13,885 nt of DNA from JACRBK01 sp964427955 (GCA_964427955.1 CAYRWY010000120.1:1-13885), one strand, 5' to 3'; shown: positions 6,097 through 13,885, counted from the first letter of the stretch. Numbers and translations are program-made. Notes: generated by a model not told the origin, from the sequence alone.

Positions 6097-7443
6097 ATGC
6101 GTACGCACAAGTGGACTCTGATCTATTTCAGCACCCTGGTCATGGTCAGTATGCTGGTGGTGTTGGGAACTGCCGGACTGCCTCACAAAGCGGCGGCTCA
6201 AGACAAAGTCAAGATCACCCTCGGATCGTGGGATGATGCCAACGGCAACATTCGCCACCAGGCCGCCATCGACGATTTCATGGCCATCAATCCCGACATC
6301 CAGGTTGAAATCGCGCCCAACCCGGGCGGTGACTGGCACTCCCTGGTCCTGACCTGGATCGCCGCTGGCGAACTGCCCGATGTGTATATGGCCGACTCCA
6401 GCTACATCCCGCTGTACGCAGAAGCGGGCGGCCTGGAAGACCTGAAGCCCTACATCGAAGGCCCGAACGGCTTTGATCCCTATGCCGTCTACTATCCCGG
6501 CGTCTACGAGAACGGGTTCTACAAGGGCGATCCCTATACCCTCAACAAGGACTACAGCACGGTCGCGATCTATGCCAACAAGAAGATGTTCGATGCCGCC
6601 GGTATCGCCCTGCCGGAAGAAGGCTGGACGTATGACGACCTGCTCGACATCGCCATGCAGCTCACTGTGGACAAGAACGGCAACAACGCCGCCAGCCCCG
6701 ACTTCGATCCCGAAAACATCGTCACCTACGGCATGGACCATCGCGGTGACTGGTGGCGCGGCTTCCAGACGGTCGTCTATTCCTTCGGTTCGCACACCAT
6801 CAGCGACGACGGCACGACCCTGGACGGCTATCTGAACAGCGAAGGCACCATCGCAGCCTTGCAGTGGATGAACGACGCCATCTTCACGTATCATGTCGCG
6901 CCCCCCACCGAGTGGATCACCGCGCTGCCCAGCGGCGCTATGCAGGCGTTCTACGATGGACAGTTGGCGATGGTCTTCGGCATGGGTCCCTGGTACCTGG
7001 GACAGCTCGAAGAACAGCCTGACTTCGAATATGTCGTCCTGCCCATGCCCACCGGCCCCGGCGGACATCATGACGCCGTGTGTTGGGCGGGCTTCGGCCT
7101 GGCTCCGACCAGCAAGGAAAAAGATGCGGCCTGGCTGTTCCTGAAGGCGCTCGGCACCGACATCGGCCAGAAGCAGTACAGCGAACACGCGCTGTCGGCC
7201 ATGCCTTCGTTCATGGAAAGCAAAGTCGATCATCCCTTCTGGGCGACCTTCATCAAGGAAGCCAACTACCTTGACGCGCTCGACGACCTGAAGAATCCGT
7301 ACTATCTGAACTGCTTCACCCCCGGCTTCACGGCTGAGGTCTTCGGCGAAAAAGGTAATGGCATGGACATTGCCAAGTACGTGAACGAAGAAGTGCTGCC
7401 CAAGACGCAGCAATGTCTGGATGAGCACGGAACTGCGCAGTAG
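6097..7443 (+). CDS. Sugar ABC transporter substrate-binding protein (family 1)
   Basis: A 448-residue extracytoplasmic receptor that binds the imported sugar and hands it to the two permeases encoded next. The signal peptide has basic residues at 2-5, a hydrophobic core from about 8 to 28 and an AAA cleavage-type site near 32-34. There is no lipobox cysteine, so it does not look like a lipoprotein. The mature part has the family 1 solute-binding pattern: ITLGSWDDANGN (40-51), an FMAINPDIQVEI segment, then WIAAGELPDVYM, and a Trp/aromatic-rich cleft. Length is normal for oligosaccharide-binding proteins. An AAGGGG site precedes the ATG. A strong stem-loop follows the stop codon and may raise its expression above that of the permeases. 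The ligand cannot be read from sequence; the neighbouring hydrolases suggest an oligosaccharide. Confidence 0.93.
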   Translation: MRTHKWTLIYFSTLVMVSMLVVLGTAGLPHKAAAQDKVKITLGSWDDANGNIRHQAAIDDFMAINPDIQVEIAPNPGGDWHSLVLTWIAAGELPDVYMADSSYIPLYAEAGGLEDLKPYIEGPNGFDPYAVYYPGVYENGFYKGDPYTLNKDYSTVAIYANKKMFDAAGIALPEEGWTYDDLLDIAMQLTVDKNGNNAASPDFDPENIVTYGMDHRGDWWRGFQTVVYSFGSHTISDDGTTLDGYLNSEGTIAALQWMNDAIFTYHVAPPTEWITALPSGAMQAFYDGQLAMVFGMGPWYLGQLEEQPDFEYVVLPMPTGPGGHHDAVCWAGFGLAPTSKEKDAAWLFLKALGTDIGQKQYSEHALSAMPSFMESKVDHPFWATFIKEANYLDALDDLKNPYYLNCFTPGFTAEVFGEKGNGMDIAKYVNEEVLPKTQQCLDEHGTAQ

Positions 7444-7477
7444 CCAACTTTGACCGCGTGAGTCATCGGCTGGCCTT

Positions 7478-7510
7478 GCAGCCGGGAGCGGTCTGCCCGC
7501 TCCTGGCTGC
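7478..7510 (+). promoter_or_regulatory. Intercistronic 14-bp stem-loop between binding protein and permease genes
   Basis: The left arm GCAGCCGGGAGCGG (7478-7491) pairs with CCGCTCCTGGCTGC (7497-7510) around a 5-base loop, with one G-U wobble. No T-tract follows, so it is not a standard terminator. Such a hairpin after a binding-protein gene is known to protect the upstream message, as the REP elements between malE and malF do. A competing small stem, CGGCTG (7467-7472) with CAGCCG (7479-7484), overlaps its left arm. Confidence 0.75.
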
Positions 7511-7533
7511 TAGCTTGAAATGAGGGTGTCGTC

Positions 7534-8466
7534 ATGAGTGGTCTTAGCGCACGGCGGCTGCGTCGGCCCCGGATGAGTGCTTACGCCCGGCGCGAAGCGA
7601 TTATATTTTACCTGTGCATTTCGCCCTGGGTGCTGGGTTTTTTGATCTTCCTGGCTTATCCCACGTTCCGCTCTCTGTACCTGGCCTTCACCCATTTCCA
7701 GGTCGGCCATACGCCGGTGTGGAACGGCTTCGATAATTTTAGGAGACTGGCGCACGACGATTTGTTCTGGAAATCATTAGGGGTCACCGGCAAGTACGTG
7801 ATCGGCAGCGTGCCTGGATCGAACCTGGTCGCCCTGGGGATCGCCATGCTGCTCGCCCAGAAAATCCGCGGGATCAGCATCTGGCGCACCATCTATTTTC
7901 TGCCGTCGGTCGTCAGCGTCGTCGCGATTTCGGTGCTCTGGTATTATGTCTTCAATCCGCAGTACGGCATCGTCAACAGCCTGCTAGACATGGTCGGAAT
8001 CAAGGGGCCGGGATGGTATACCAGCGAAACCTGGGCCATGCCCACCATCATCCTGATCAGTTGGTGGATGGTCGGCACTCAGATCATCATCTACCTGGCC
8101 GGGCTGAAGGGCATCCCTCAGGAATACTACGAAGCCGTCGAGGTAGACGGCGGCGGCCCCTGGGCCAAATTCCGCCATATCACGATCCCGCTGCTCAGCC
8201 CGGTGGTGTTCTTCAACGTCGTGATGGGCTTCATCGGCGCATTTCAGGTCTTCGACCAGGCCTGGATTCTGAGCGCCGGGTCGGGCCGCCCCAACAATTC
8301 CACCCTGACCTACATGATGAACCTGTACAAACAGGCTTTTGAATTCGGCAATATGGGGTATGCCTCGGCCCTGGCGTGGGTGCTCTTCGTCATCATCATG
8401 GCTCTCACCGCGCTGGTGCTCCGGTCCTCCTCGCTGTGGGTCTTTTACGAAGCGGAGAAGAAGTAG
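7534..8466 (+). CDS. Sugar ABC transporter permease, MalF/UgpA type
   Basis: A 310-residue inner-membrane subunit of a sugar importer with about six membrane segments: roughly 23-43, 87-107, 118-140, 168-190, 223-243 and 279-297. The cytoplasmic EAA loop that contacts the ATPase is plain: YYEAVEVDGGGPWAKF (198-213) followed by HITIPLLSP (215-223). The second Ala of the usual EAA is replaced by Val, and DGA reads DGG. Length is typical; it lacks the large loop seen in Escherichia coli MalF. GAGGG lies about 7 bases before the ATG. The stop codon directly abuts the start of the next permease, so the two are tightly coupled. No ATPase gene is in the window; a shared MsmK/UgpC-type ATPase elsewhere is likely. 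Confidence 0.93.
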   Translation: MSGLSARRLRRPRMSAYARREAIIFYLCISPWVLGFLIFLAYPTFRSLYLAFTHFQVGHTPVWNGFDNFRRLAHDDLFWKSLGVTGKYVIGSVPGSNLVALGIAMLLAQKIRGISIWRTIYFLPSVVSVVAISVLWYYVFNPQYGIVNSLLDMVGIKGPGWYTSETWAMPTIILISWWMVGTQIIIYLAGLKGIPQEYYEAVEVDGGGPWAKFRHITIPLLSPVVFFNVVMGFIGAFQVFDQAWILSAGSGRPNNSTLTYMMNLYKQAFEFGNMGYASALAWVLFVIIMALTALVLRSSSLWVFYEAEKK

Positions 8467-10398
8467 ATGACTACCCAATCCTCTCAAACTCCGGTGCGGC
8501 ACCGTCCACGCGGCCCGCGGCTCTCCAAATCCGCCGGACGCCGTCTCCGCCTGACGATCACCTATCTCCTGCTGATCGCCGGTTCGATCACGATGGTCTT
8601 CCCCTTATTGTGGATGTTTCTGGCGAGCTTCAAGCCGGAATGGCAGATTCTCACCAATCCTCCGATCTGGATTCCATCCGAATGGATTCAGGCTCACGCC
8701 GGGGACACCATCAAAGAACTGCCGCTGTGGTATGCCAACAACCCGGAAGGGAAGCGCGAACGCGTCTTCGACATTGGCACGCGCCGCTATACCACCGTCG
8801 TGGACATCAACGCCCTGGCGGCGGCGATGGTCTCGATTCCCCCTGGCGAACTAAGCGGCGCTAAGGCCCGGACCATCGACGGCGTTACCCTGAACGTTCG
8901 CCATTGGAAAGGTCACGACGATGTCGTGGCACTGGCGCGCGATGGCGACAATCTGGTCGCCGCCCCGGCTGAGGATGTCGCCAGTGTCGCCCGGCGGATG
9001 CCGCTCGATCTCGTCAACAGCGGGAAGCGCGCCAATCTCACCGTCGGCGATTACAAGTTCCAGGCGCGTGAACTGGACACCGAAACCGTAGTGGCCCTGG
9101 GTCCAGAATCGCAGTTGACGGTAGTCGTCCCTCAAGAAACGGCGGCGTCGCTCGTGCCGGTCGCGCCCGATGCGTTGACCGATCCGCAGTTCGTGACCAT
9201 CGGCAACACGGAGCTGGAGCTTTACACCCTCCAGGATCATCCCGCCGACGAACGCTACGTGCAGGTGGGCGTCGTCACATGGGAACCGGTGCTCAACTTG
9301 AAAGACGCCCTGAAATACGGTTACACGATCCCGACCGCCAGCCTGCCCACCGAGTCCGAAATGCGCCAGTTCGAACTGGCGACGCTGCCCGTCTATACGC
9401 TGACGAAGGACGGCGGCAGCCAGGAAGAGGTGGTCCTGCTGACCCAGACCGGCCCCAATTCCTACGTGATCCCCGTTGCCCACGCGACGACCATCCATCT
9501 ATCGCCGCTGGAAAAACTGTCGTTCCCCTTCGTCAAGACGGTGGACGGCGTCTCGCTGCGCTACCTGGATGACTATTTCGAGCACGGCAAAAAGCAGAGC
9601 ATCGCCATCGTCGGCAACCGTGTCGATCTGGCCCTGGTAGCCCCTCAGTCCGCGATTGCCGATGCCTTCGACGTCAACAGCAAGTCACTCAAGCGGGTGC
9701 TCAAGATCCGCTTCCGCTTCGAAAACTACACCGAGGCCCTGTCGCAAGACCTGGGCGGCGCGACGTTCCTCACCTTCTACAAAAACTCGGCGATCATCGT
9801 GCTGCTCAACCTGCTGGGGGTTTACCTGTCGGTCACCCCGGTGGCCTACGGTTTTTCGCGGCTCCAGGCCCCCGGTAAGAACTTCCTGTTCCTGGTCCTG
9901 CTCTCGACCATGATGATCCCCGGTCCCGTCCTGCTGATCCCGACCTTCGAGATCTTCAAGACGCTGCACATGCTGGGGACGCTGTGGCCGCTGTTCATCC
10001 GATCCTTCTTCGCCAGCGCGTTCTTCGTCTTCCTGCTGCGCCAGTTCTTCATGAGCATCCCGCGCGAGCTGGAAGAAGCTGCCCGCATCGACGGGGCCAA
10101 CACGCTTCAGGTGTTGTGGAGCATCATGCTCCCGCTGAGCAAGCCCGCCCTGATGACGATTGGCATTTTCACGTTCTGGTGGAACTGGAATGCCTTCTTC
10201 GAACCCTTCGTCTACGTCAACAACATCCATAACTTTACCGTGACGTTAGGGCTGGCTTTCTTCAAGAACCAGTACGTCTATACGTACCACTGGTTGATGG
10301 CGGCGGGCATGGCGTCGATCATTCCGATCATCGTGCTGTTCTTCTTCGCCCAACGCTACTTCATCGAAGGCATCCAGTTGACCGGCCTAAAGGGCTAA
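8467..10398 (+). CDS. Sugar ABC transporter permease, MalG/UgpE type, with a large extracytoplasmic insert
   Basis: A 643-residue permease more than twice the usual 270-300 residues of this family. Residues 30-73 match the normal start: first membrane segment, then MFLASFKPEWQILTNPP (50-66) and WIPSEW. The usual sequence resumes at FRFENYTEALSQ (416-427), then five membrane segments, the EAA loop ELEEAARIDGANTLQVLWS (534-552) with IMLPLSKP, and the C-terminal YFIEGIQLTGLKG. Between them lies an insert of about 340 mostly hydrophilic, beta-rich residues with internal repeats. It falls in the loop between membrane segments 1 and 2, which faces outward in MalG, where it could meet the binding protein or the sugar. 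The reading frame is open throughout, so this is not a sequencing join. The ATG abuts the previous stop; GGAG lies 9 bases upstream. Confidence 0.92.
   Translation: MTTQSSQTPVRHRPRGPRLSKSAGRRLRLTITYLLLIAGSITMVFPLLWMFLASFKPEWQILTNPPIWIPSEWIQAHAGDTIKELPLWYANNPEGKRERVFDIGTRRYTTVVDINALAAAMVSIPPGELSGAKARTIDGVTLNVRHWKGHDDVVALARDGDNLVAAPAEDVASVARRMPLDLVNSGKRANLTVGDYKFQARELDTETVVALGPESQLTVVVPQETAASLVPVAPDALTDPQFVTIGNTELELYTLQDHPADERYVQVGVVTWEPVLNLKDALKYGYTIPTASLPTESEMRQFELATLPVYTLTKDGGSQEEVVLLTQTGPNSYVIPVAHATTIHLSPLEKLSFPFVKTVDGVSLRYLDDYFEHGKKQSIAIVGNRVDLALVAPQSAIADAFDVNSKSLKRVLKIRFRFENYTEALSQDLGGATFLTFYKNSAIIVLLNLLGVYLSVTPVAYGFSRLQAPGKNFLFLVLLSTMMIPGPVLLIPTFEIFKTLHMLGTLWPLFIRSFFASAFFVFLLRQFFMSIPRELEEAARIDGANTLQVLWSIMLPLSKPALMTIGIFTFWWNWNAFFEPFVYVNNIHNFTVTLGLAFFKNQYVYTYHWLMAAGMASIIPIIVLFFFAQRYFIEGIQLTGLKG
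8686..9714 (+). other. Insert domain of the MalG-type permease, with degenerate internal repeats
   Basis: This encodes residues 74-416. A beta-rich unit of about 40-47 residues recurs: clearest at 136-176 (starts TIDGVTL; later VVALARDG and VAAPAEDV), 192-232 (TVGDYKF; VVALGPES; VVVPQETA) and 358-404 (TVDGVSL; IAIVGNRV; LVAPQSAI). Weaker copies start near 244 (TIGNTEL) and 303. The shared pattern is T-(I/V)-x-(G)-x-x-(L/F), a short variable part, a hydrophobic VAL-like strand, then a (V/A)-x-P motif. I do not recognise the domain. Confidence 0.65.
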
Positions 10399-10430
10399 GA
10401 AACGCTATACTAGGAACATGGGGTTGAGGG

Positions 10431-12907
10431 ATGATGACAAGTTCAAGCGCGCTGCCTCTCGCCGGACGAGCACGGTGGTCCCTGGTCGCGATCTTCCTCC
10501 TCTCGGCCACCGGGTTAGCCTACGAAGTGATCCTCACCCGGCTGTTTTCGCTGCTGTTCCAATATCATTACGTCTTTTTGATCGTGTCGCTGTCCATCGC
10601 CGGGCTGAGCCTGGGCGCGGCGGCGGCGGCCCTGGTGCAGCGCCACTCTCGCCGCCAGAATGCCCGCCCGGACCTGGTCCAGCCCGCGATTTTTCAGGCG
10701 GTCCTGTTCATCGCCGTCGCGGTGGTCATCTCCGAACTGCGCTACACAGACCGGATCGCGGTGGCCGTGATCGCGGCGCTGCTGCCCTTCGCCGGGATCG
10801 GCTACCTCAACGCCGCGCTGTTTGCCCGGTATGCCGGGGCCAGCGGGGTGTTGTACGCGGCGGACCTGCTCGGCGGCACCCTGGGATTGGGCGCGGCGCT
10901 GGTCGCCGTCAGCGTCCTGGGAGCCTTCAANNNNNNNNNNNNNNNNNNNNNNNNNNNNNNNNNNNNNNNNNNNNNNNNNNNNNNNNNNNNNNNNNNNNNN
11001 NNNNNNNNNNNNNNNNNNNNNNNNNNNNNNGCACCCTGGGATTGGGCGCGGCGCTGGTCGCCGTCAGCGTCCTGGGAGCCTTCAATGCCGTGCTCGCCCT
11101 GGCTGTGATCGGTGGGGGCACCGCCCTGCTCCTGGCCTGGATCGAAGGCGCGCGCCCGGCCCAACGTCAAGCGGCAGGCGCGGCGGCACTGCTGGTGATC
11201 GTCCTAATCGCCAACCTGGTCACCGGGCTGATCGATTATTCGCCCAGCCGCCTGAAAAGCTCGCCGCCGGACAAGACGATGGTCACCGTGCTCAAAGACC
11301 CGGACGCTCACATCACGGAGACGCGCTGGGGACCCTTCGCGCGGCTGGACGTGGTCGAGACCGATGACGAAGCGGTGCGCTACGTCTTCACCGACGCGGG
11401 CGCGGGCAGCATCATGATCGGCTACGACGGGAACGACCAGGCGGTCAGGTGGCTCCAGGCCGAGGCGGCGTATCTGCCGTTCACCATCATCCCGGAGTCC
11501 ACGCAGAACGTGCTGATCCTGGGATCGGGCGCCGGAAAAGACGTCCTGATGGCGCACCTGGCGGGCGCACCAGCGATCACCGCCGTCGAAATCAACTCGA
11601 ACTTAGTGGCTCTGACGCGCGACCTGGGCGACTACAACGGCCACATCTACGATCTGCCGGGCGTCAAGACGGTGACGGCGGATGGGCGCACCTACGCCGA
11701 ACGCACGGACGACCACTACGATTTGATCTATGCCAACCTGGTCTACAGCCAGGCCGCGGCGCCGGGTACTTCCGCGCTGGCCGAAAGCTACATCTTCACC
11801 CGTGAGGCGCTGACCACCTATTGGGATCACCTGTCCGACCACGGGCGGATCGGGTTCGTCACGCATCACGGAATCGAGGGGCTGCGGCTGCTCGTGGGGG
11901 CGCTGGATATGCTCGAAGACCAGGGCATGACGCTGCCAGAGGCGTTGCAGCACGTCGGACTTGTCTCCCTGCGCGGCGACGATCCCCAGACCCGCACCTC
12001 GGTCGTGATGATCCTGCGCCAGCCCTGGACTTCCGACGAAACTACGGCCTTCGCCGAGGCCGCCCACGCGCGGGATATGGGCGTGCTCTATCTCCCGGTG
12101 TATCAAGAACTGGGCTTGCAAGGCCTGGCGACCGGCACCGTGACGCTCAAGCAGTTCATCCAGGAGAACGCCTCCGAGTACAACTACACGCCCACCACGG
12201 ACGACAATCCCTTCTTCTACCAGTTTTTGCCCGGCTTGCCCGGCCAGGTGTCCGATCTGCTGTTGATCAGCCTGATCCTGCTCGGCGCTTACCTGTCGTG
12301 GAACATGTTTTTCTTCGTGCGCCACGACGCTCACTGGAAGCGGCTGAGCCTGGCACCCTACTTTTCCCTGCTGGGCGTGGCCTTCATGCTGGTCGAAATT
12401 CCGCTGATCCAGCGTTTCGGCCTGCTGCTCGGCCAGCCGGTGCTGGCGCTGGTGATCGTCGTCGGCGCGCTGCTGCTGGGCGGTGGATTGGGCAGCCTGT
12501 TCGAAAGCCGCTACGCCGTCGTGCGACTGCCGCACGTGATCGCCGGAGCCGCCGTCGCCGCCGGGGTCATGGTCGCCGCGTCGCGGATCGTGCTGCCCGC
12601 GCTGATCGACGCGGCGCTGCCCGCCTCGCTGGCGATCCGGGCGGCGGTCACGGCAGCGGCACTGCTGCCACTGGGGTTCCTCATGGGGATGCCTTTCCCC
12701 GGCGGGCTGCGCATCGCGCACGAAGCCGATCCGGAAGGGATCGCGGCTTTTTGGGGAGCCAACGCGGTAGCGTCGGTGTTGGGATCGGCGCTGGCGATGG
12801 CCCTGGCGATCAGCATCGGGTTTTCGGCGGCGCTGCTGTTGGGTGCGGCGCTGTACGGGCTGGCGGCGTTGATGAGTTTTGGAGTCTGGCCGCGTCTGCT
12901 GGCCTGA
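10431..12907 (+). CDS. Membrane-anchored spermidine-synthase-like protein (interrupted by an assembly gap)
   Basis: After removing the 100 N and one copy of the 55-bp duplication, the frame opened at 10431 runs on to the stop at 12905-12907 as 773 residues. N-terminal membrane segments include FLLSATGLAYEVILTRLFSL (22-41). A Rossmann methyltransferase-like domain follows with VLILGSGAGKDVL (309-321) and AVEIN (333-337), then TPTTDDNPFFYQF (535-547), and more membrane segments containing GMPFPGGLR (701-709) and FWGANAVASVLGSALA (722-737). These are hallmarks of multi-pass spermidine-synthase-like proteins. The segment where true aminopropyltransferases carry catalytic Asp reads YDLIYANLVYSQ (378-389), so polyamine synthesis is doubtful. 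An ATG at 10418 is in the wrong frame before the gap. GAGGG lies just before ATGATG (10431-10436), so the second ATG may be used. It is 32 bases after the permease gene. Confidence 0.8.
10876..11085 (+). repeat. 55-bp exact duplication flanking the assembly gap
   Basis: Bases 10876-10930 are identical to 11031-11085, each directly touching the N run. Joining them as a single copy removes 155 bp and restores the reading frame of the spermidine-synthase-like gene. This is how two overlapping contigs look when a scaffolder fails to merge them. Confidence 0.95.
10931..11030. other. Assembly gap of 100 N
   Basis: Exactly 100 undetermined bases, the customary placeholder for a gap of unknown size. 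The flanking 55-bp identity indicates that no sequence is really missing here. Confidence 0.97.
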
Positions 12908-12926
12908 GCATCACACTAAGGAACAC

Positions 12927-13885
12927 ATGATGACCGTATGGAAAAATGAGCGGGCTGAACAACTGTCGCTGGACGGGACGTGGGAGTTCGCGCTGCGCGA
13001 CCAGCGCGGGACGATCCAGGTGCCCGGCTGTTGGGAAGCCCAGGGCTATGCCCACCGCGTCGATGGTCCGGCCCGCTATCGGCGGACGATCCAGGTTCCG
13101 GCCACCTGGCAGGGCCAGCGCGTGCAGCTTCAATTCGACGCGGTGAGCTATTACGCCGAAGTCGAAGTCAACGGCCAGGCGGTGGGAACGCATACCGGCC
13201 TGTGGACGGCCTTTGCCTGCGACGTCACGGCGGCGATCCGGTACGGCGCGGAGAACGAGATCGCGCTCACCATCTGGAAACCCGGCGAACGCTTCCCGCT
13301 GCGCGAGTCCCTGGCCGGATTTCTGCCCGACGTGTTCAACATCTTTGGCGGCCTATGGCAGTCCGCGCGGCTGATGGCCTTCCCTGGTCCGGCGCTGAGC
13401 GACCTGTCGATCCGGCCCAGCGTGCGCTCCGAGACGGTGCGCATCGCGGCCACCGCCTACCACGCCGACGGGCTGACCGCCGTGCTCGACGTGCGCGCGC
13501 CGGATGGCTCGACGGCTGCCCAGTGGCGCGGCCCGCTGGCAGGAGCGGAGATCGCCGTCACGCTCGCCGTGCCGCACCCGGTGCTCTGGGGACCCGGCCA
13601 CCCGGCCCTGTACACGCTCGATCTGCGCCTGGAACGTCCGGACGGCACCCTCGCCGCGCAGATCCACCACACTTTCGGCTTCCGCGAACTCACGCACCAG
13701 GGCGATCAACTGCTGTTCAACGGCGAACCGGCGCTGCTGCGCGGGGCGCTGAACTGGGGCTGGTACCCCGACCGGCTGTGTCCCGATCCTGACGAAGACA
13801 CCATCCGCGACGAATTCCGCCGCATCCGCGCGCTGGGCTTCAACATGATGAAGCTGTGCCTGTACGTGCCCTCGCCGCGCTATTT
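12927..13885 (+). CDS. Glycoside hydrolase family 2 enzyme, 3' end cut by the window
   Basis: The first 319 complete codons of a GH2-type beta-glycosidase (beta-galactosidase, beta-mannosidase or beta-glucuronidase class); the frame is open to the window edge. It has the GH2 order: a sugar-binding jelly-roll domain (LSLDGTWEF at 13-21, then VPGCWEAQGY, YYAEVEVNGQAVGTHTG and FGGLWQSARL at 140-149), an Ig-like domain to about 250, then the barrel entry with FGFREL (250-255), LLFNGEPALLRGALNWGWYP (262-281) and EFRRIRALGFNMMKLCLYVP (296-315). The catalytic Asn-Glu pair and nucleophile would lie beyond the end, so activity and substrate are open. No signal peptide, so likely cytoplasmic and acting on imported sugar. 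ATG occurs at 12927 and 12930; AAGGA (12918-12922) suits either. It is 19 bases after the preceding stop, probably in the same operon. Confidence 0.9.
   Translation, partial: MMTVWKNERAEQLSLDGTWEFALRDQRGTIQVPGCWEAQGYAHRVDGPARYRRTIQVPATWQGQRVQLQFDAVSYYAEVEVNGQAVGTHTGLWTAFACDVTAAIRYGAENEIALTIWKPGERFPLRESLAGFLPDVFNIFGGLWQSARLMAFPGPALSDLSIRPSVRSETVRIAATAYHADGLTAVLDVRAPDGSTAAQWRGPLAGAEIAVTLAVPHPVLWGPGHPALYTLDLRLERPDGTLAAQIHHTFGFRELTHQGDQLLFNGEPALLRGALNWGWYPDRLCPDPDEDTIRDEFRRIRALGFNMMKLCLYVPSPRY

Noticed and set aside
4932..6110. Minus-strand open frame opposite the hydrolase-like gene
   Set aside because: The sense frame has coherent TIM-barrel motifs, a promoter and operon context; the antisense frame has none.
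6082..7428. 448-codon minus-strand open frame opposite the sugar-binding protein
   Set aside because: It mirrors a well-recognised gene with a signal peptide and ribosome site; the antisense product shows no recognisable domain.
7478..7510. The intercistronic hairpin as a factor-independent terminator
   Set aside because: No T-run follows the stem, and the downstream permease gene belongs functionally to the same operon.
10876..11085. The 55-bp duplication as a genuine tandem repeat or mobile-element target duplication
   Set aside because: Both copies touch the N run exactly, the N run is the standard 100, and a single copy restores the frame; assembly overlap explains all of it.
10418..12907. 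An 829-residue open frame from ATG 10418 through the N run
   Set aside because: Its part before the gap is not protein-like (Arg/Pro-rich, in the shadow frame of clear membrane segments), and it joins the right frame only because the gap plus duplication shifts the frame by 155 bases.
1..13885. CRISPR arrays, tRNA or rRNA genes, insertion sequences, phage genes
   Set aside because: No regularly spaced repeats, no recognisable RNA gene and no transposase or integrase motif were seen on either strand.

Overview
The window reads as a carbohydrate-uptake and glycan-breakdown locus from a GC-rich bacterium. Family 1-type sugar ABC transporter genes sit beside two glycoside-hydrolase-type genes, a ThuA/dehydrogenase pair and two URO-D-fold proteins. 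This content, and a C/G-rich inverted repeat at the left edge, would suit a Chloroflexota (Anaerolineae-like) genome. That assignment is an inference: there is no rRNA or marker gene here. The run of exactly 100 N shows a draft scaffold, probably from a metagenome.

Layout. (1) 1-1813, minus strand: a two-gene operon, ThuA-like protein then Gfo/Idh/MocA oxidoreductase, ending near a C/G-rich inverted repeat. (2) 1814-1895: an 82-bp divergent promoter region with one near-symmetric -10 element. (3) 1896-4108: two URO-D-superfamily genes facing each other, sharing the bases of their stop codons. (4) 4109-4412: a 304-bp divergent control region with a good promoter facing each way, a 14-bp perfect palindrome identical to the core of the ideal lac operator, and repeats in the rightward leader. 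(5) 4413-13885, plus strand: a probable six-gene operon of cytoplasmic TIM-barrel hydrolase-like protein, sugar-binding protein, MalF-type permease, MalG-type permease with a very large insert, membrane-bound spermidine-synthase-like protein, and a GH2 glycosidase cut by the window end.

How the genes may work together (inference). The binding protein and two permeases import an oligosaccharide, powered by an ATPase encoded elsewhere. The cytoplasmic hydrolase-like protein and the GH2 enzyme would cut it. The ThuA/Gfo-Idh pair resembles the pair known from 3-keto-disaccharide metabolism and could oxidise and cleave a glycoside. The roles of the URO-D proteins and the spermidine-synthase-like protein are unknown. 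The lac-operator-like palindrome suggests LacI-family control.

The two most notable points are the roughly 340-residue, repeat-containing extracytoplasmic insert in the MalG-type permease, and a false 100-N gap flanked by an exact 55-bp duplication. The gap splits the spermidine-synthase-like gene; collapsing it restores a clean 773-residue frame.
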